Notes: generated by a model not told the origin, from the sequence alone. DNA of 64,000 nucleotides from Bombyx mori (GCF_030269925.1 NC_085118.1:15249001-15313000); one strand, 5' to 3'. Shown: positions 22,301-34,600, numbered from the stretch's first letter. A program made the numbers and translations.

Positions 22301-23357
22301 GGGAGGTATATTATTGGAAGATGTTCAAGAGTCGCTGCCTCACTGCGAGAGAGCACTGAAACATTTGGCACAAGAGATTTTGTATATAACAAGGCACACT
22401 GATAAAAAGAAAATATTATTCTACAATGATAAGACTGCTACATTAGACGTAAGTAGACGTTGTGGTCTAATTATTTGTAGGGAGCACACTGTGAGCCCGC
22501 ATAATATATACTATCTCATATTCATAAAATATATTAGAGATTGTTCAGATATAGTATTATCTATGAGCTCCTGCCATTTTCTTGGTTTTAAGCCAAAAAT
22601 TAATTTTAAGTTCAAAAGATAGATAGAAAGATTGTGAAGTCGTTGTGGCCTTAAGGATAAGACGTCCGGTGCATTCGTATGTAGCGATCGATGCACCGGT
22701 GTTGGAATCCCGCAGGCGGGTACCAATTTTTCTAATGAAATACGTACTCAACAAATGTTCACGATTGACTTCCACGGTGAAGGAATAACATCGTGTAATA
22801 AAAATCAAACCCGAAAAATTATAATTTGCGTAATTACTGGTGGTAGGACCTCTTGTGAGTCCGCACGGGTAGGTACCACCGCCCCGCCTATTTCTGCCCG
22901 TGAAGCAGTAATGCGTTTCGGTTCGAAGGGTGGGGTAGCCGTTGTAACTATACTGAGATCTTAGAACTTATATCTCGAGGTGGGTGGCGCATTTACGTTG
23001 TAGATGTCTATGGGCTCCAGTAACCACTTAACACCAGGTGGGCTGTGAGCTCGTCCACTCAATAAAATCAAACCATTAATCTCTTGCAAAATTCAGGTAG
23101 ATGACGAATTCGTGAAATTATGGCGTGCAACAGCGGTGGACGCGATGGACGACGCGAAGATCGAGGAGTACCTCGAGAAGCAAGGGATCAAATCCATGCA
23201 GGATCACGGGCCAAAGAAGATGCTTGCTCCCAAACGGAAGAAGGCCAAGCAGAAGCGTAGACAGTTCAAGAAACCAAGAGACAATGAACATTTGGCCCAC
23301 GTACTGGAGACGTACGAGGATAACACGCTGACTCAGCAAGGAGTTTCCATTAAATAA
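19391..23357 (+). CDS. TfIIEbeta: Transcription initiation factor IIE subunit beta
   Basis: Six exons join into an intact 292-residue protein: 19391-19452, 20185-20289, 21114-21276, 21734-21843, 22271-22448 and 23097-23357. All introns are GT-AG and phases agree. It starts '[17 protein letters not shown]', almost the human GTF2E2 start. A Ser/Lys-rich linker leads to two winged-helix regions ('[20 protein letters not shown]', '[15 protein letters not shown]', then '[19 protein letters not shown]'). A basic C-terminal segment ('[16 protein letters not shown]', residues 252-267) follows. As the partner of TFIIE-alpha it recruits and regulates TFIIH at RNA polymerase II promoters in the nucleus. 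Length fits the family (human 291). Intron 5 carries a full Bm1. Confidence 0.95.
19885..19965 (-). repeat. Old Bm1 fragment in TFIIE-beta intron 1
   Basis: 'gctgacagcccacattatgt' and 'taagtgattacctgagcccc' are a diverged minus-strand Bm1 tail. Confidence 0.5.
21385..21542 (-). repeat. Old Bm1 fragment in TFIIE-beta intron 3
   Basis: 'ccacctggtgttaagcagtt', 'agaaataggcagtgtggtta' and 'tgctcacaagacaccctatt' mark a decayed minus-strand copy. Confidence 0.65.
21967..22082 (+). repeat. Short retroposon tail in TFIIE-beta intron 4
   Basis: 'taggcagcggtttggctctg', 'gcattgctgaagtccatggg' and 'ccatcaggtgggccgtatgc', then 'aaaggcaataaaaaaaaa'. Same family as 7095-7215. Confidence 0.65.
22636..23072 (+). 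repeat. Bm1 SINE, full length, in TFIIE-beta intron 5
   Basis: The tRNA-like head 'gtcgttgtggccttaaggat' with B-box region 'ggtgttggaatcc' is followed by the whole Bm1 body, ending 'gagctcgtccactcaataaa'. The tail ends only about 25 bp before the exon 6 acceptor. Confidence 0.8.
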
Positions 23358-23358
23358 A
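23353..23358 (+). terminator. AATAAA overlapping the TFIIE-beta stop codon
   Basis: The last codons read ATT AAA TAA A, so a canonical polyadenylation hexamer overlaps the stop. If used, the 3' UTR would be only a few tens of bases; another AATAAA lies near 23504. Confidence 0.4.
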
Positions 23359-23639
23359 CTGTGATTAATTTGTATATTTTCTCATTAGTTGTAAGGCAAA
23401 CGATGGTGATTAAAAAAAAAGTGGAATATTTGAGTTTTTAAGATTTTCCTTTATGCAAATACCTTAGCTCTTGTCACAAACGAAAATTTAATTAACAATA
23501 GACAATAAAATTGAAAACATACATTTCTTTCAGCGAACTCTCCAATTCCAATTTTAAATTCAAAACGGATTGACGACAAGCTTCCCACGCAAAACTGACT
23601 CAAATATTTATAAATGTAACACTTTTGTACGTGATTATC

Positions 23640-23815
23640 ACTAGTGGACGGTCTGACGGATGAGCTCTCATCTGATGTTAATTGGTCGCAGGAGCCCATA
23701 GACATCAACAACGTAAATTCCGCAGCCCATCTTGAGATATGGGTTCCAAGTCTTAGTTTTTACAGTACACCAGCTGTCCCACCCTTCAATGCAGGATGAC
23801 AAGACACCCTACTAG
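23640..23815 (-). repeat. Bm1 SINE, diverged
   Basis: 'catctgatgttaattggtcg', 'gcccatagacatcaacaacg' and 'cagctgtcccacccttcaat' are a minus-strand Bm1 tail. Confidence 0.65.
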
Positions 23816-23854
23816 GTTTCTAGATTTTTATTTTTTTTCAGGGCGCGAAGACAC

Positions 23855-24085
23855 TACTGGTGGTAGGGCCCCTTGTGAGTCCGCACGAGTAGGTACCACC
23901 AGCTTGCTTATTTCTTGAAACAGTAACGCATTTCGGTTTGAAGGGTGGCGCATCCGTTGTACTGTAAAAACAGATTTAGACCACATATGTCGAGGTGGCG
24001 GCGTTTACACTTTTGATGTCTATGGGCTCCGGTAACCACTTAACACCAGGTTCACTGTGAGCTCGTCCAACCAGCTATGCATTAA
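23855..24085 (+). repeat. Bm1 SINE
   Basis: Plus-strand body from 'tactggtggtagggcccctt' to 'tgtgagctcgtccaaccagc', lying back to back with the previous copy. Confidence 0.75.
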
Positions 24086-24639
24086 ACAAAGTTTCCTTTG
24101 CTAATTCATAGGTTGCAGTATCTTAATCCTTGTCATGGCACACGTCGCGACCTTATCACTCATTTAGAATCTGTATTATCAGCGCTTATGAAGCAGAGGC
24201 GTGGGAGAGACAATCTAGAGACTATATCTTGACATGAAGCGTATAAATTAGATTTACTTTAAAGATGCTCATATGGACTCTTGGGTTTTATCATCGTTGA
24301 ATATTATTTGTTCTTGGGATCCCGACCACCATTAACAATACTATTATGAAACCCATCCTAAATTGAACCTTAAAGCCAATAACCATAAAGCTGAGATCTT
24401 CGATATCTGAAGTCTCTAATGTTGGACCATTATTATGGTACACAATTATAGGTAAGACACGTTACAGAGATGAGATTCCCTCCATCTGGTATCGCTGTCG
24501 CGAATGAAAATTACACTCTGTTTTGACCTCTGCGTTTTATTGAGGGTGGTCATAAAAAATGCAAGTTTTAGTTACATCTATACCTGTAAATAAAATTGGA
24601 GTGTTTGTTTATAATATTGAAATAACCGCTTTTTACTAC

Positions 24640-24885
24640 ATGCATATATAAATATATATACGGTACGTACAACAACATTTTTTACAATTTTTGTCTCTCT
24701 GTCTGTCTGTTTGTTCCGGATAATCTCTGGAACGGCTGGACCGATTTTGGCGGGACTTTCATTAATAGGTAGCTGATGATATAAGGAGTAACTTAGACTA
24801 CTTTTTTAGACTAGCTTTGCCCCGCGGCGTCACCCGCGTTACGACAATAACCGCGTGTAACATCGCGGGACTCAGCTAGTTAACA
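24640..24885 (+). repeat. Retroposon tail ('gaccgatttt' type)
   Basis: 'tctctggaacggctggaccg' and 'tagctttgccccgcggcgtc' belong to a widespread lepidopteran repeat whose tails contain 'ggctggaccgattt' and 'cgcgtt..gcgggactcagctagt'. It may be an RTE-like LINE or a Helitron remnant; the sequence does not settle which. Confidence 0.45.
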
Positions 24886-24927
24886 ATACAAAAAAAAAGC
24901 CAGTATTAAGAAAAGAATGAAGCAGAT

Positions 24928-27900
24928 TTATTTTAAGTTATCCATTGGCTTATTCTTTGTTTGGTGCCGTCGTAATTGCACTTCCGTTTGAGCAGCTTTC
25001 AAAGTTGTAAAAGTTCCGCCGCGTTGTATCTTCTTAATGATTTTCTTGTCATGAAACGGATGATTGTGTAAACCGGTTCTGTGAGAATAAATGAATTCAT
25101 TGCAAATTTTCTATTGCACGCTTTTTATATATAACTAGCTGACTCGGCAGACTTCGTAGTGCCTCAATCGATAAATAAAAGACCTACCTAACCTTTTGTA
25201 TAAAATAAACTTAAAACAAACAAAAGGAATCCGTCCGACGAGGGACACATCAAAGGGAAAACAAAAATTGTTATTTTTATTTAATTCCGAGCATTTTCAT
25301 ATTTATCTACCTTTTAAACTTTCTCTGGCCTTCCACAAATAATTCAAGACCAAAATTAGCCAAATCGGTCCAGCCGTTCTCGAGTTTTAGCGAGACAAAC
25401 GAACACCAATTCATTTTTAAATACATATATAGATTTTAATGATGATGATGATGATTGTGAAAGAATTTCTAAGAGTAATGAAGAAACTAGGGCAGGGTGA
25501 GCAATATCTATCAGGTTAATATTAAATATTATTTTATTATAACAAATTAAACTAATATTAAAAGTACAGCTCATGGTTGCATGTTTCTGACTAAGTTGAG
25601 GTGTAATAATATGTCTATGAAATCCATTCTCAACACCAGGTAGCTTGTAAGATCGTTAGCGAATAAAGTAAAAGTACCTTCTGACAACCCTAGAACTGTT
25701 GGTGAGTACTGAGGCACGACAGCGTGGTTCCTTCCCCGAACCGTCGACGCATTTCCAACTTCGATTACCAGATTTGCGGCTATAGTATTTCATGTTGTAA
25801 ACATATCTATTCAGTACCAGTTGTAAGTTACCGTGGTTCGACAGACTATACTGAAGTGTTGGCTCCTTTGTTCCTTGAACGAAAAAAAAATATATATTGA
25901 AGAAAATTTAAATTCCTACACCGTCCATATTAACTTCTGATTAAATCGGTTATAGGAAACCAGCCTAAGTGGCTTTCCCCTTATTATCGTCGTTAATCCC
26001 GCTGCGATCTTGGCAACACAGGTTAGTTACAATCTTACTCCCCCGTAAGACATATATATATATATATATTATAAGTCGTCGTGGCCTAAAGGATAAGACG
26101 TCCGGTGCATTCGTGTTGAAGCGATGCACCGGTGTTCGAATTCGAGGCGGGTACCAATTTTTCTAATGAAATACGTACTCAACTAATGTTCACGATTGGC
26201 TTCCACGGTGAAGGAATAACATCGTGTAATAAAAATCAAACCCGCAAAATTATAATTTGCGTTAGAAGAAATTACTAGTGGTAGGACCTCTTGTGAGTCC
26301 GCGCGGGTAGGTACCACCAACCTACCTATTTCTGCCGTGAAACAGTAATGCGTTTCGGCTTGAAGGGTGGGGCAGCCGTTGTAACTATACTGAAACCTTA
26401 GAACTTATATCTCAAGGTGGGTGGCGCATTTTCCGTTGTAGATGTCTATTGGCTCCAGTTACCACTTAACACCAGGTGGGCTGTGAGCTCGTCCACCCAT
26501 CTAAGCAATAAAAAAAAACATCCATCCATTCTTGAAGCCGGAATTAATCTTTTACCTTTTTTTTTTACCTTGATGCAAAATTACTACTGATAGTGGTGCA
26601 AAGTTCGCACGGTTGGGTAAGGCCATCCTATCTATTTCTGCACCCATGCAGAGATACATTCAGCTCTAAAGACAGAATGTGATCTAAATTTCAACTTTAT
26701 AATTTCCCCGTTGGACAAGTGACTGCATCGTGACAGAAATAACAGTCTGGATGCTGGTGTAACTATCTATACAAGACAAACTAGGCACAATAAACTGCTT
26801 GCTCTGGTTCCCGTTTATAATTCAAATGACAACCCTCATGCTTCACTAAATAGATGGAAATATGAAACCAACCACTTTGTTAAAAAACTATTACTAACAA
26901 CAAAACAAAAATAATTAATTTTATTCATTAATAATTCTATATAATATTTTACCATCATTAGCTTCTGGTTCATGCATTCCCTCATCAGTATTAATCAACA
27001 TATCATCCATAGATTCTGTGCCTGTAGATTCTTTTACTCTGTTAAAATACAAGATAATATTATTATTATACTTCTAATTAGATTGACTATAATTACTCAT
27101 CTGTTGAGTTTGCAATTGTACTGGCAAAATACCTGTTACAAAACCTTTTAAGCCAGAATGCAGGATAGAATAGATAGAATGATGATACCTATCTGTGTTA
27201 GTTCACAATATTCCCCACCACTTTTTGGCTTTGTAGGTAGACGAGCAAATAACCTAACTGAAGGTAAAAAGGTCACTTTCGATAGCAAAGTATCAAATAT
27301 GGTATTGTAATTTTTTATTGAAACAAAAAATAACAATGTTTTTTTCTTCTTTTTCTTTTTCCTTTTCCTGCCTATGCTGATAGCCTTGAGAGGCTATTTC
27401 AGCTTCACCCTAACGTGTGTAGGTGAGCTCACGGGGCTCAAATCGGAGTGATGCTAACACTGACCCTGGGCAGAGCAGTGCTTAGCAGAATCTACCACCG
27501 GATCGGAAACGCGACCCACTGAGAAGATCCGGCGAGAAACTCAGTGGGCTGTGTCTATGGGTTAATTCGCACGTCGAGCCCTTCGTCGTAAGCGACGGGT
27601 TCGACGAAGGCAGTGACCGGTGCCTGTGGTGCCTAAAAGCACCGTTAATGGAATAACAATGTAATAACTTTCAATTGTATGAGACCTATAGGTGAATTTA
27701 TAAGGAGCGACACTTAAACCTTAAAGGTTTTAGGGCAATGTTCGAAACTTTAAACTTGTTTGCGATTATAATTAAAAATTCAATTAAAATGTAATTATAA
27801 TATTAAGTCAGGTGATAAAGAAGGCAATAAATATAATAGGGTAATTTGGAAAGTTTACTTGATGGTTCGTCATCCTTTATGATAGCAGCAGGCAATGTTT

Positions 27901-29882
27901 TGACATGGTATTTGCAATTTGACTTAGATACTTTATTAAACAGTTAGCAACATAAGCTAGGTACTATGTTTCACTCACATATTTAATCCACAAAACAAAA
28001 TAAAGCATTGGAAATGAGATAATTATAAAATAGATAGAAATATATACAGAACATACATACACATTCAGGTTTTCACTGACTTCATTATTGTATTCGTTCA
28101 TATTGATTTGGTCTCCTTTTACTGTATCTTCATTTACAGGCTAATGTAGGAAGAATAGTCAAGTAAATAAGTAATCAATCGTTATATAAATAACCTAAGG
28201 TTTTTTATAATCCATTTAATTATTCAGGTTCAACACCCACTGTGAAGCAGTTACTGGAACACATAGACAATGAGAATATAATTGAAATCTCTATTCCATT
28301 GGAATAATCACTATCCTGATCTTCAAACCGATTATACAATTGCTTCACGGTACTGTTACCATTAATAAACAATTCAAACATATTTGTACATTACAGGAGA
28401 TGTAATTATGTAGTTTAAGAATACCATCCTCTACTTTATCTATACTAATATTATAAAGAGGAAAGATTTGTTTGTTTGTTTGTTTCGAATAGGCTCCGAA
28501 ACTACTGGACCGATTTGAAAAATTCTTTTTCCATTAGAAGCCGACATTGTCCCTGATGAACATAGGCTACTTTTTTTTATTTATTTTTTATTTTTTATTT
28601 TTGGTTTCATGTGTATTTTAATGTTTCCGAAGCGAAGCGAGGGCTGGTCGCTAGTAGAGAATATTTACAAACCATATCGTCCAAGCCTCTGATGCAGAGT
28701 GCTCTCCCAGCTGTCATGAATGACTTAAAGTTCTCCTTGCTGACTATCACCTCTCCAGTGTAAATATACTGTAAGATTGCTTGTAAAACCTCATATGATA
28801 TATCCTGTGTAGTTCAAGTTTTCATTTCAGTCTTTATTTGCCTTTTACCTTTATTTTATGAAGTGAGATCTCAGTTACTGATATGTTTTTTTTTATTGCT
28901 AGTATGGGTGGACGGGCTCACAGCCCACCTGGTGTTAAGTAGCCACTAGAGCCCATAGATATCTACAAAGTAAATGCGCCACCCACCTTGAGATATAAGT
29001 TCCAAGGTCTCAGTATAGTTTCAGTGGCTACCCCACCCTTCAAAACGAAACTCATTACTTCTTCACTGCAGAAATAGGCAGGGTAGTGGTACCTAACCAT
29101 GCGGACTCACAAAAGGTCCTACCACCAGTAATTATGCAAATTATAATTTTGCAGGTTTGCTTTTTATTACACGATTTGATCCCTTCAGCATGGAAGTCAA
29201 TCATAAACATTTGTTAAGTACGTATTTCATTAGAAAATTGGTACCCGCCTGGGGGATTCAAATACGTCTTATCTTTTAAGCCACGATGACTTCAAATCTT
29301 TAGTAAGTCTATTGATTTTGTTTGATTATTTATTGATCAAAGGCTGTAAAAATTACAAAAGCCCGTCACTGCATTAATAGGTGTTTAATAATAATAACTA
29401 ATGTTCTATTGGAACAGGTTAGTTCCAGGCAGACATTTGGCAATGGGTGCCTAGGTGGTGGAAATATTGTTATTATGATTTTTTTAAAGGAATAAAACAT
29501 CAATCAACATTATACCTTACATTAAGGAATATAACTGGGTGTGGACAATCTACAGAGGCTATAAGGGTCTTGATGTATGGACTAACGAGGCATAGCACCA
29601 TGCGATGTACTTTCACCAAATGTCCATCAGCTGCAAGGGTCATATCCACAAACTCGCCACGCTGAAAACAATATTATTTGTATAAAAACTTATACGCTTA
29701 ATATCAAATTAATGAAAAGCATGGAAATTATTTAAAACTTATAACTTCAGTGCGGTTTTCCGCTTGAAGTTCAAATAAACAAACTTTTTTGTTTATAAAC
29801 AAACCTGCTGGAGTGTGGTCAATCCGTTGCATATACTACTTCGATACGATTCCCACGACACAGCTAGGTGTGGACATTCCAT
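24928..29882 (-). CDS. BTB-FLYWCH protein, gene A
   Basis: Seven GT-AG exons read on the minus strand: 29882-29805, 29661-29521, 28804-28673, 28140-28061, 27038-26953, 25873-25678 and 25078-24928. They form an open 287-residue protein. Residues 1-117 are a BTB/POZ domain ('LAVSWESYRSSICNGLTTLQ', 'GEFVDMTLAADGHLVKVHR', 'LQAILQYIYTGEV') that mediates dimerisation. A short acidic linker follows. A FLYWCH-type finger spans about 178-245 ('LQYSLSNHGNLQLVLNRYVY', 'WKCVDGSGKEPRCRA', 'HNHPFHDKK') with C, C, H, H ligands intact. The likely role is a nuclear DNA-binding or chromatin factor, by analogy with mod(mdg4), whose BTB and FLYWCH parts are alike. It is a paralogue of genes B and C. Target and expression are unknown. 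Confidence 0.88.
25137..25432 (+). repeat. RTE-like retroposon tail in gene A last intron
   Basis: 'aactagctgactcggcagac', 'ccaaatcggtccagccgttc' and 'tcgagttttagcgagacaaa' form a tail common in Lepidoptera, ending 'aaatacatatatagat'. Confidence 0.55.
26064..26518 (+). repeat. Bm1 SINE, full length, in gene A intron
   Basis: After a (ta)n tract comes the tRNA-like head 'gtcgtggcctaaaggataag' and 'ggtgttcgaattc', then the complete body to 'catctaagcaataaaaaaaa'. It lies antisense to gene A. It is one of the best-preserved copies. Confidence 0.85.
27345..27655 (-). mobile_element. BMC1-like LINE 3' end in gene A intron
   Basis: From the T/C-rich poly(A) complement through 'aggtgagctcacggggctca', 'ggatcggaaacgcgaccc' and 'gtcgagcccttcgtcgtaag' to 'aagcaccgttaatgg'. 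Same orientation as gene A. Confidence 0.75.
28440..28655 (+). repeat. Retroposon tail with T-rich insert, gene A intron 3
   Basis: It starts 'tatactaatattataaagag' and 'tgtttgtttgtttcgaatag', has 'actactggaccgatttgaaa' and ends 'gaagcgaagcgagggctggt'. The opposite-strand copy at 48225-48430 is related. Confidence 0.5.
28882..29297 (-). repeat. Bm1 SINE, near full length, in gene A intron 2
   Basis: The minus-strand body is followed by the head complement 'gtcttatcttttaagccacg'. It is co-oriented with gene A. Confidence 0.8.
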
Positions 29883-29937
29883 GTTTATCAGTTAGCAGTA
29901 ACTTACAATATTTAAATGTTGAAATAGAAATTAATTT

Positions 29938-30540
29938 CCCTTTTTTAAATAATGTTGGAGGTAGGTAGGTACGGTACAGTGTTGACAATTAAAACGAAAT
30001 TGTAATTGACATTAATGACGTTTTCTTTCTTTGAAAAGCAAAAGAAACATAGCCCATAAGTACAATAACATTTTTTGTTCTTAAAACAAAAACTATTTGT
30101 TTTTTTATTAATAGATTTTTTATTTAATTTTTACCTAACCTGATAGCCTTGAGAGGCTATTTCAGCGTAACCTTAGCTAGTAGGTGAGCTCACGGGGCTC
30201 AAACCAGAGTGATGCTAACACTGACCCCCTTTTTTAAATAATGTTGGAGGTAGGTAGGTACGGTCAATGAAGTAGGAAACCTAGGTACGGTACAGTGTTG
30301 ACAATTAAAACTAAATTGTAATTGACATTAATGACGTTTTCTTTCTTTGAAAAGCAAAAGAAACATAGCCCATAAGTACAATAACATTTTTTGTTCTTAA
30401 AACAAAAACTATTTATTTTTTTATTAATAGATTTTTTATTTAATTTTTACCTAACCTGATAGCCTTGAGAGGATATTTCAGCGTAACCTTAGCTAGTAGG
30501 TGAGCTCACGGGGCTCAAACCAGAGTGATGCTAACACTGA
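29938..30540. repeat. About 290-bp tandem duplication upstream of gene A
   Basis: 'cccttttttaaataatgttg' starts at 29938 and again at 30227. Both units run through 'ttgacaattaaaac', 'gacgttttctttctttgaaa' and a BMC1-like tail to 'gatgctaacactgacc'. The second carries about 26 extra bases ('caatgaagtaggaaacctag' region) and continues into the longer LINE tail. It begins only 56 bp upstream of the gene A start codon. Confidence 0.85.
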
Positions 30541-30860
30541 CCATAGCAAGAGCAGTGCTTCACAGAATCTACCACCGGATCGGGAACGCGACCCATTGAG
30601 AAGATCCGGCGAGAAACTCAGTGGGCTGTGTCTATGAGCTAATTCGCTCGTCGAGCCCTTCGTCGCAAGCGACGGGTTCGACGAGGACAGTGACCGGTGC
30701 TTGTGGTACCTAAACGCACCGTTAATGGATCGGGAGGATCCGTAATGACGTGTTTTGGGCGACGTCGACTGTTTACCATTCGGTCTACAGGATCGGGTGT
30801 ATAGTTTCCAGCGGCCACGAAAAGAGGGTTCTCATGTCGTGCCGCCTTCTCAAAGTCAAA
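30422..30860 (-). mobile_element. BMC1-like LINE 3' end, long copy
   Basis: The tail continues past 'gagaaactcagtgggctgtg' through 'gcgacgtcgactgtttacca', 'aggatcgggtgtatagtttc' and 'catgtcgtgccgccttctc'. It gives one of the longest versions of this 3' UTR in the window. Confidence 0.75.
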
Positions 30861-30934
30861 ATAGAATGAAATAGAGTGTAATCAAGTGATACTTATGCTT
30901 AGTAAGTTCTACCAAGTCAACAGAGTAAGTTGGT

Positions 30935-31040
30935 GATCAGTGGTATACCACTTTATGGTATAGCTTATTGGTATACCACTTAGTGGTATACCAATAAACT
31001 ATATACTGTTTATTGGTATACCACTTAGTGGTATACCAAT
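30935..31040. repeat. Palindrome cluster with ATTGGTATACCACT arms
   Basis: A perfect 29-bp palindrome (14 + 1 + 14) lies at 30967-30995 and again at 31012-31040. The 16-bp spacer is itself nearly palindromic, so 30967-31040 as a whole is also palindromic. A degenerate third copy lies at about 30938-30957. Confidence 0.85.
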
Positions 31041-31652
31041 TTATAAATTGAGATTGTGGCTTAAGCCATATTTTACATAAATCAAATAAGATAATCCCGC
31101 GAAAATAATTACACAGAAACTAATGAAAGAATTCAGTCTCGGTAACATCACTGCTCCAAAATGAAAGCCTAAAGTCAGAAACTGCTATAAATAGTGTTCT
31201 ATGGTGTGGAAACGTGGACATAGCAGATACTATGAGATTTACCTGCAGTTATCGATACCAGTTTCCAAGTCCGGGTAAATTAAGGTATCAGTACGAAAAT
31301 CAGATTTTAAAATATTTGAAAGGAATTTGATAGTTGTGAGCTAGTTTAATTCACTCGACCGTGATGGAGTGGTTTTAATTTCGTAAGCATAATTGATTTC
31401 CTGTATTTTCAAATGAGGTCTATTCCAGCTCTGTACATTAGGCTAGTACGTTGCGACCCGTACCAGGGGCTACGTACTACGTTTTATGCTTTTAAAGCAT
31501 TTCTAATAAATCATGTACTACATAATTATTATTATGTCCACTCCCATACGTCCATCTTTTAAAGGATAATGAAAAGATGACCAAAATTAAATTATGTGGG
31601 TTTTTAAATAAATTATCTAGACAGTCAATAGTAACAGCATTTAATCTAAAAT
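31041..31652. other. Intergenic DNA between genes A and B
   Basis: AT-rich; no gene or repeat recognised. Confidence 0.5.
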
Positions 31653-34600
31653 TTATTTAGCTTCCGAATCATCTTGACTTCCGGCGCCAGAGCGTCCTCG
31701 TTCTTCTACCATCATTTTACCCATATCTTCAGCTTGTTGTATGCCAGAGAACACTGTGCCGTTTTGCACTTTCCTTAGAATCTTAGCGTCGTGGAACGAA
31801 TGATTGTGAGCCGATATCCTGCAATTAATAAAATATATGGTAAGATTTATATAATAAATTTGGTTTTACAGCACCAGATGGGTTGGGGAAAATGCGGTTT
31901 CAATAGAAATCAATAAATGTGATTATCTATTATTTCCTTTGTCTCAACTACATTGATACAGATCAGTATCTGCGAATATTAAATATTGTTTTTAGTCTTC
32001 CAAAATTCTCTAAGGTACCACGAAAATATAATACAAAATGGTTAGGCAACTTTTTCAATGTGTAAACCCCAGTTTTGGTTTAATATTTTATTATAGTTAA
32101 TTATTATTTATTAAACTGACTATGGGATATTCTGGAAAATGAATAAAAGTAAAGAAAATAATCTTGCAAACTAATAAAGAAACCATTCAATTAATAAAAT
32201 TTTTACATAAACATATGAGTTATATAGGAGCAATTATATATGAAATTTATTTTTATTATAAAAAGGTTGCCTTAACCTTTAGAGCGCGAACCGTCGGTAG
32301 ATCGACTCTTATAATGCGTATGTATAAAGTGAGGAGCGTCGGAATACCGACTATTGCAGTTTGATTATATTTCGATCTGTACATACGGACGTGTCTTAGC
32401 GGCCTTAGCGCGCGCACGTATTACATTTTAATCGGTTATTAACATTTATAAATAACCTTTTAAAATTATTTAGCTGTGAATTTCGAATTTATTTTTGTAA
32501 TTGTTTTTTTACGTAAAGTTTTTTCTAAGGTGCATTGTTTTAAAAATCCTTTAGCAATTTTTTGCAAAATATGTGTTTTTTGCAAAGTAAGCTCGGCACT
32601 AAAAGAGTTAATATGTCTGATAACTAAAAAAGTTAATAATCAGGAGAAATAAATACGCGACTTGATCCCAGTTTGCTAAAGTCACATTAGTGAAAATTGT
32701 AACAAATTCTGTTGAATCATTTAGTAGAACCAAGCATAGAACTAAAAAGAGGCAGACAGTAATGTTATTTCATACTATTTATGTCGTAATTATTTTCAAC
32801 TTTCGCCTGACTAAATCGTTAAGCACAAACCCCTTGGTACGTATTAAAAAAAAACTATCTTACCTTTGTACAATAACATTATTTTTGGTAACAACAGCAG
32901 CTTGACATTTAGTTCTCTTCGAATGATTATCGATACATTGCCACCTCCGATGTCCTGAATTTCGTCCCGTATACACCAAGTAATATAGATAACGATTTAA
33001 AACCATTTGTAAGTTGCCCTGGTTTGATACTGAATACTGCATGCTCGGTGGTTGATCTGCAATAATTTTATTAAAAGGTGATTATTTTAAAATCTACCTG
33101 TTATTTAATGGTGGCAGAGTGTTGTCAGCTCGCACCTCAGAGTACCACAGTCCAACACATTTCTGACCAGTACGGGCCCAGGTTTCAAAAGACACCCATT
33201 ATGGAGATATAGAAAGCATTTTTTTTTTCAATCGAATAGTTTTGATAAATAAAATAATAACTGGCAAGCACTCAACAAAGGGTGCTATCAATGAAATAGA
33301 TTTCAGAAATCCTTGATCAAAACATATTAAATATTGTTGTTTACAATGCCATCAGAAATAATGCATCTTTCGTATACCGTTGTACCGATGGTCACTTTGA
33401 ACAATATGCATGTTTTTATGATATATTTAAACAAATATACTGTGTGCATAATACCTACTATACTCACACTCAAAATAATGTATAGATATGAGTACAAGTG
33501 AAATTTCTAAAGATCCTAGTAACATTTTTACACTTGTTATAGAGTATAAATAAAAAGCATGTAATTTTTTTTCAAAAATAACATTAGGTACTCATTCATT
33601 TCTTGTTTATTTAGAAAAAACGCAATGACTAAATTACATTTAATTCATGGCCTTTGATCTAACCTTTTTTGTTTGTACTTTCTTTTGCCTTTGCAGTCTT
33701 AGAATATTTCGTTTTACTGTAATCTTGATCCAGCACGTCGTCATAATTCGATGCATCCATATCATCGTCAAGGGAGCTCTCGTTAACGAATACTCTGGAA
33801 ATTCTAAAAAAAACAATACAAAAAACGATTTGAATTTTTGTGTTGCCAGAGTTAGGAGTAAAATAATGGACAGCACATGTTGATCGTATGCAATCTTTAG
33901 CTTTGCATTATCTGCATTTAAAACATTGATGTATGAACTCTCTTATGTAGGGGGGATAAGTTGACCATGTATGCATCTAGCTGTAAAATACAACTCTGCT
34001 TACTAAAATTGATAGCACAGCAAGTGGTGTGATATAAATGCAGCATACCATTTTGTCCGATTGTCGCGAGCTTTAGACATAATTATAGGTAAAGTAAGAC
34101 CCTGCTTAACGCTTTTTTGTTTAGCTAACAGTTATATATCACTTTTTATTTCATTAAAAGTCACATATCCACACATGCTCAAAATCCTCTACCTGCGCCT
34201 CTTAATCAATAACATTGTAATTGGTTGGTAATATGAGTAGATGACACGTATTCAAGTGCTAATCTGCCAGTGTAAACAATTAAGAAACTTACTCTGGTGC
34301 TGAAGATTCTTTTTTCGGTGAATTACTGGACTCGGTTTTCTCTCTATTTTCTTTTGCTGCTGTGCTAGAATTTGATACAGAGTTTTGAATCTGAACAACC
34401 GAACGAGCATTCAGCATGGGTAATGTATGATCAATATTCTGAAAAAATCATATTTATATCTTTTAATTGTTTTAAATTATAATATCAATAGCAATGATTT
34501 GAAACTGAAGCAATTCTAAACACTAGTTATCTAAATTTAACTATAATCACCGACCCTTGAGATCTTTTGTTTTGGTACTGACATAGGAGAAACCTGAGGA

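Noticed and set aside
26064..26150. tRNA-Arg-like sequence
   Set aside because: It is the head of Bm1, repeated with the SINE body at 3394, 22636 and (minus strand) 29297.
33647..33883. 78-residue plus-strand open frame
   Set aside because: It is antisense to exon 5 of gene B.
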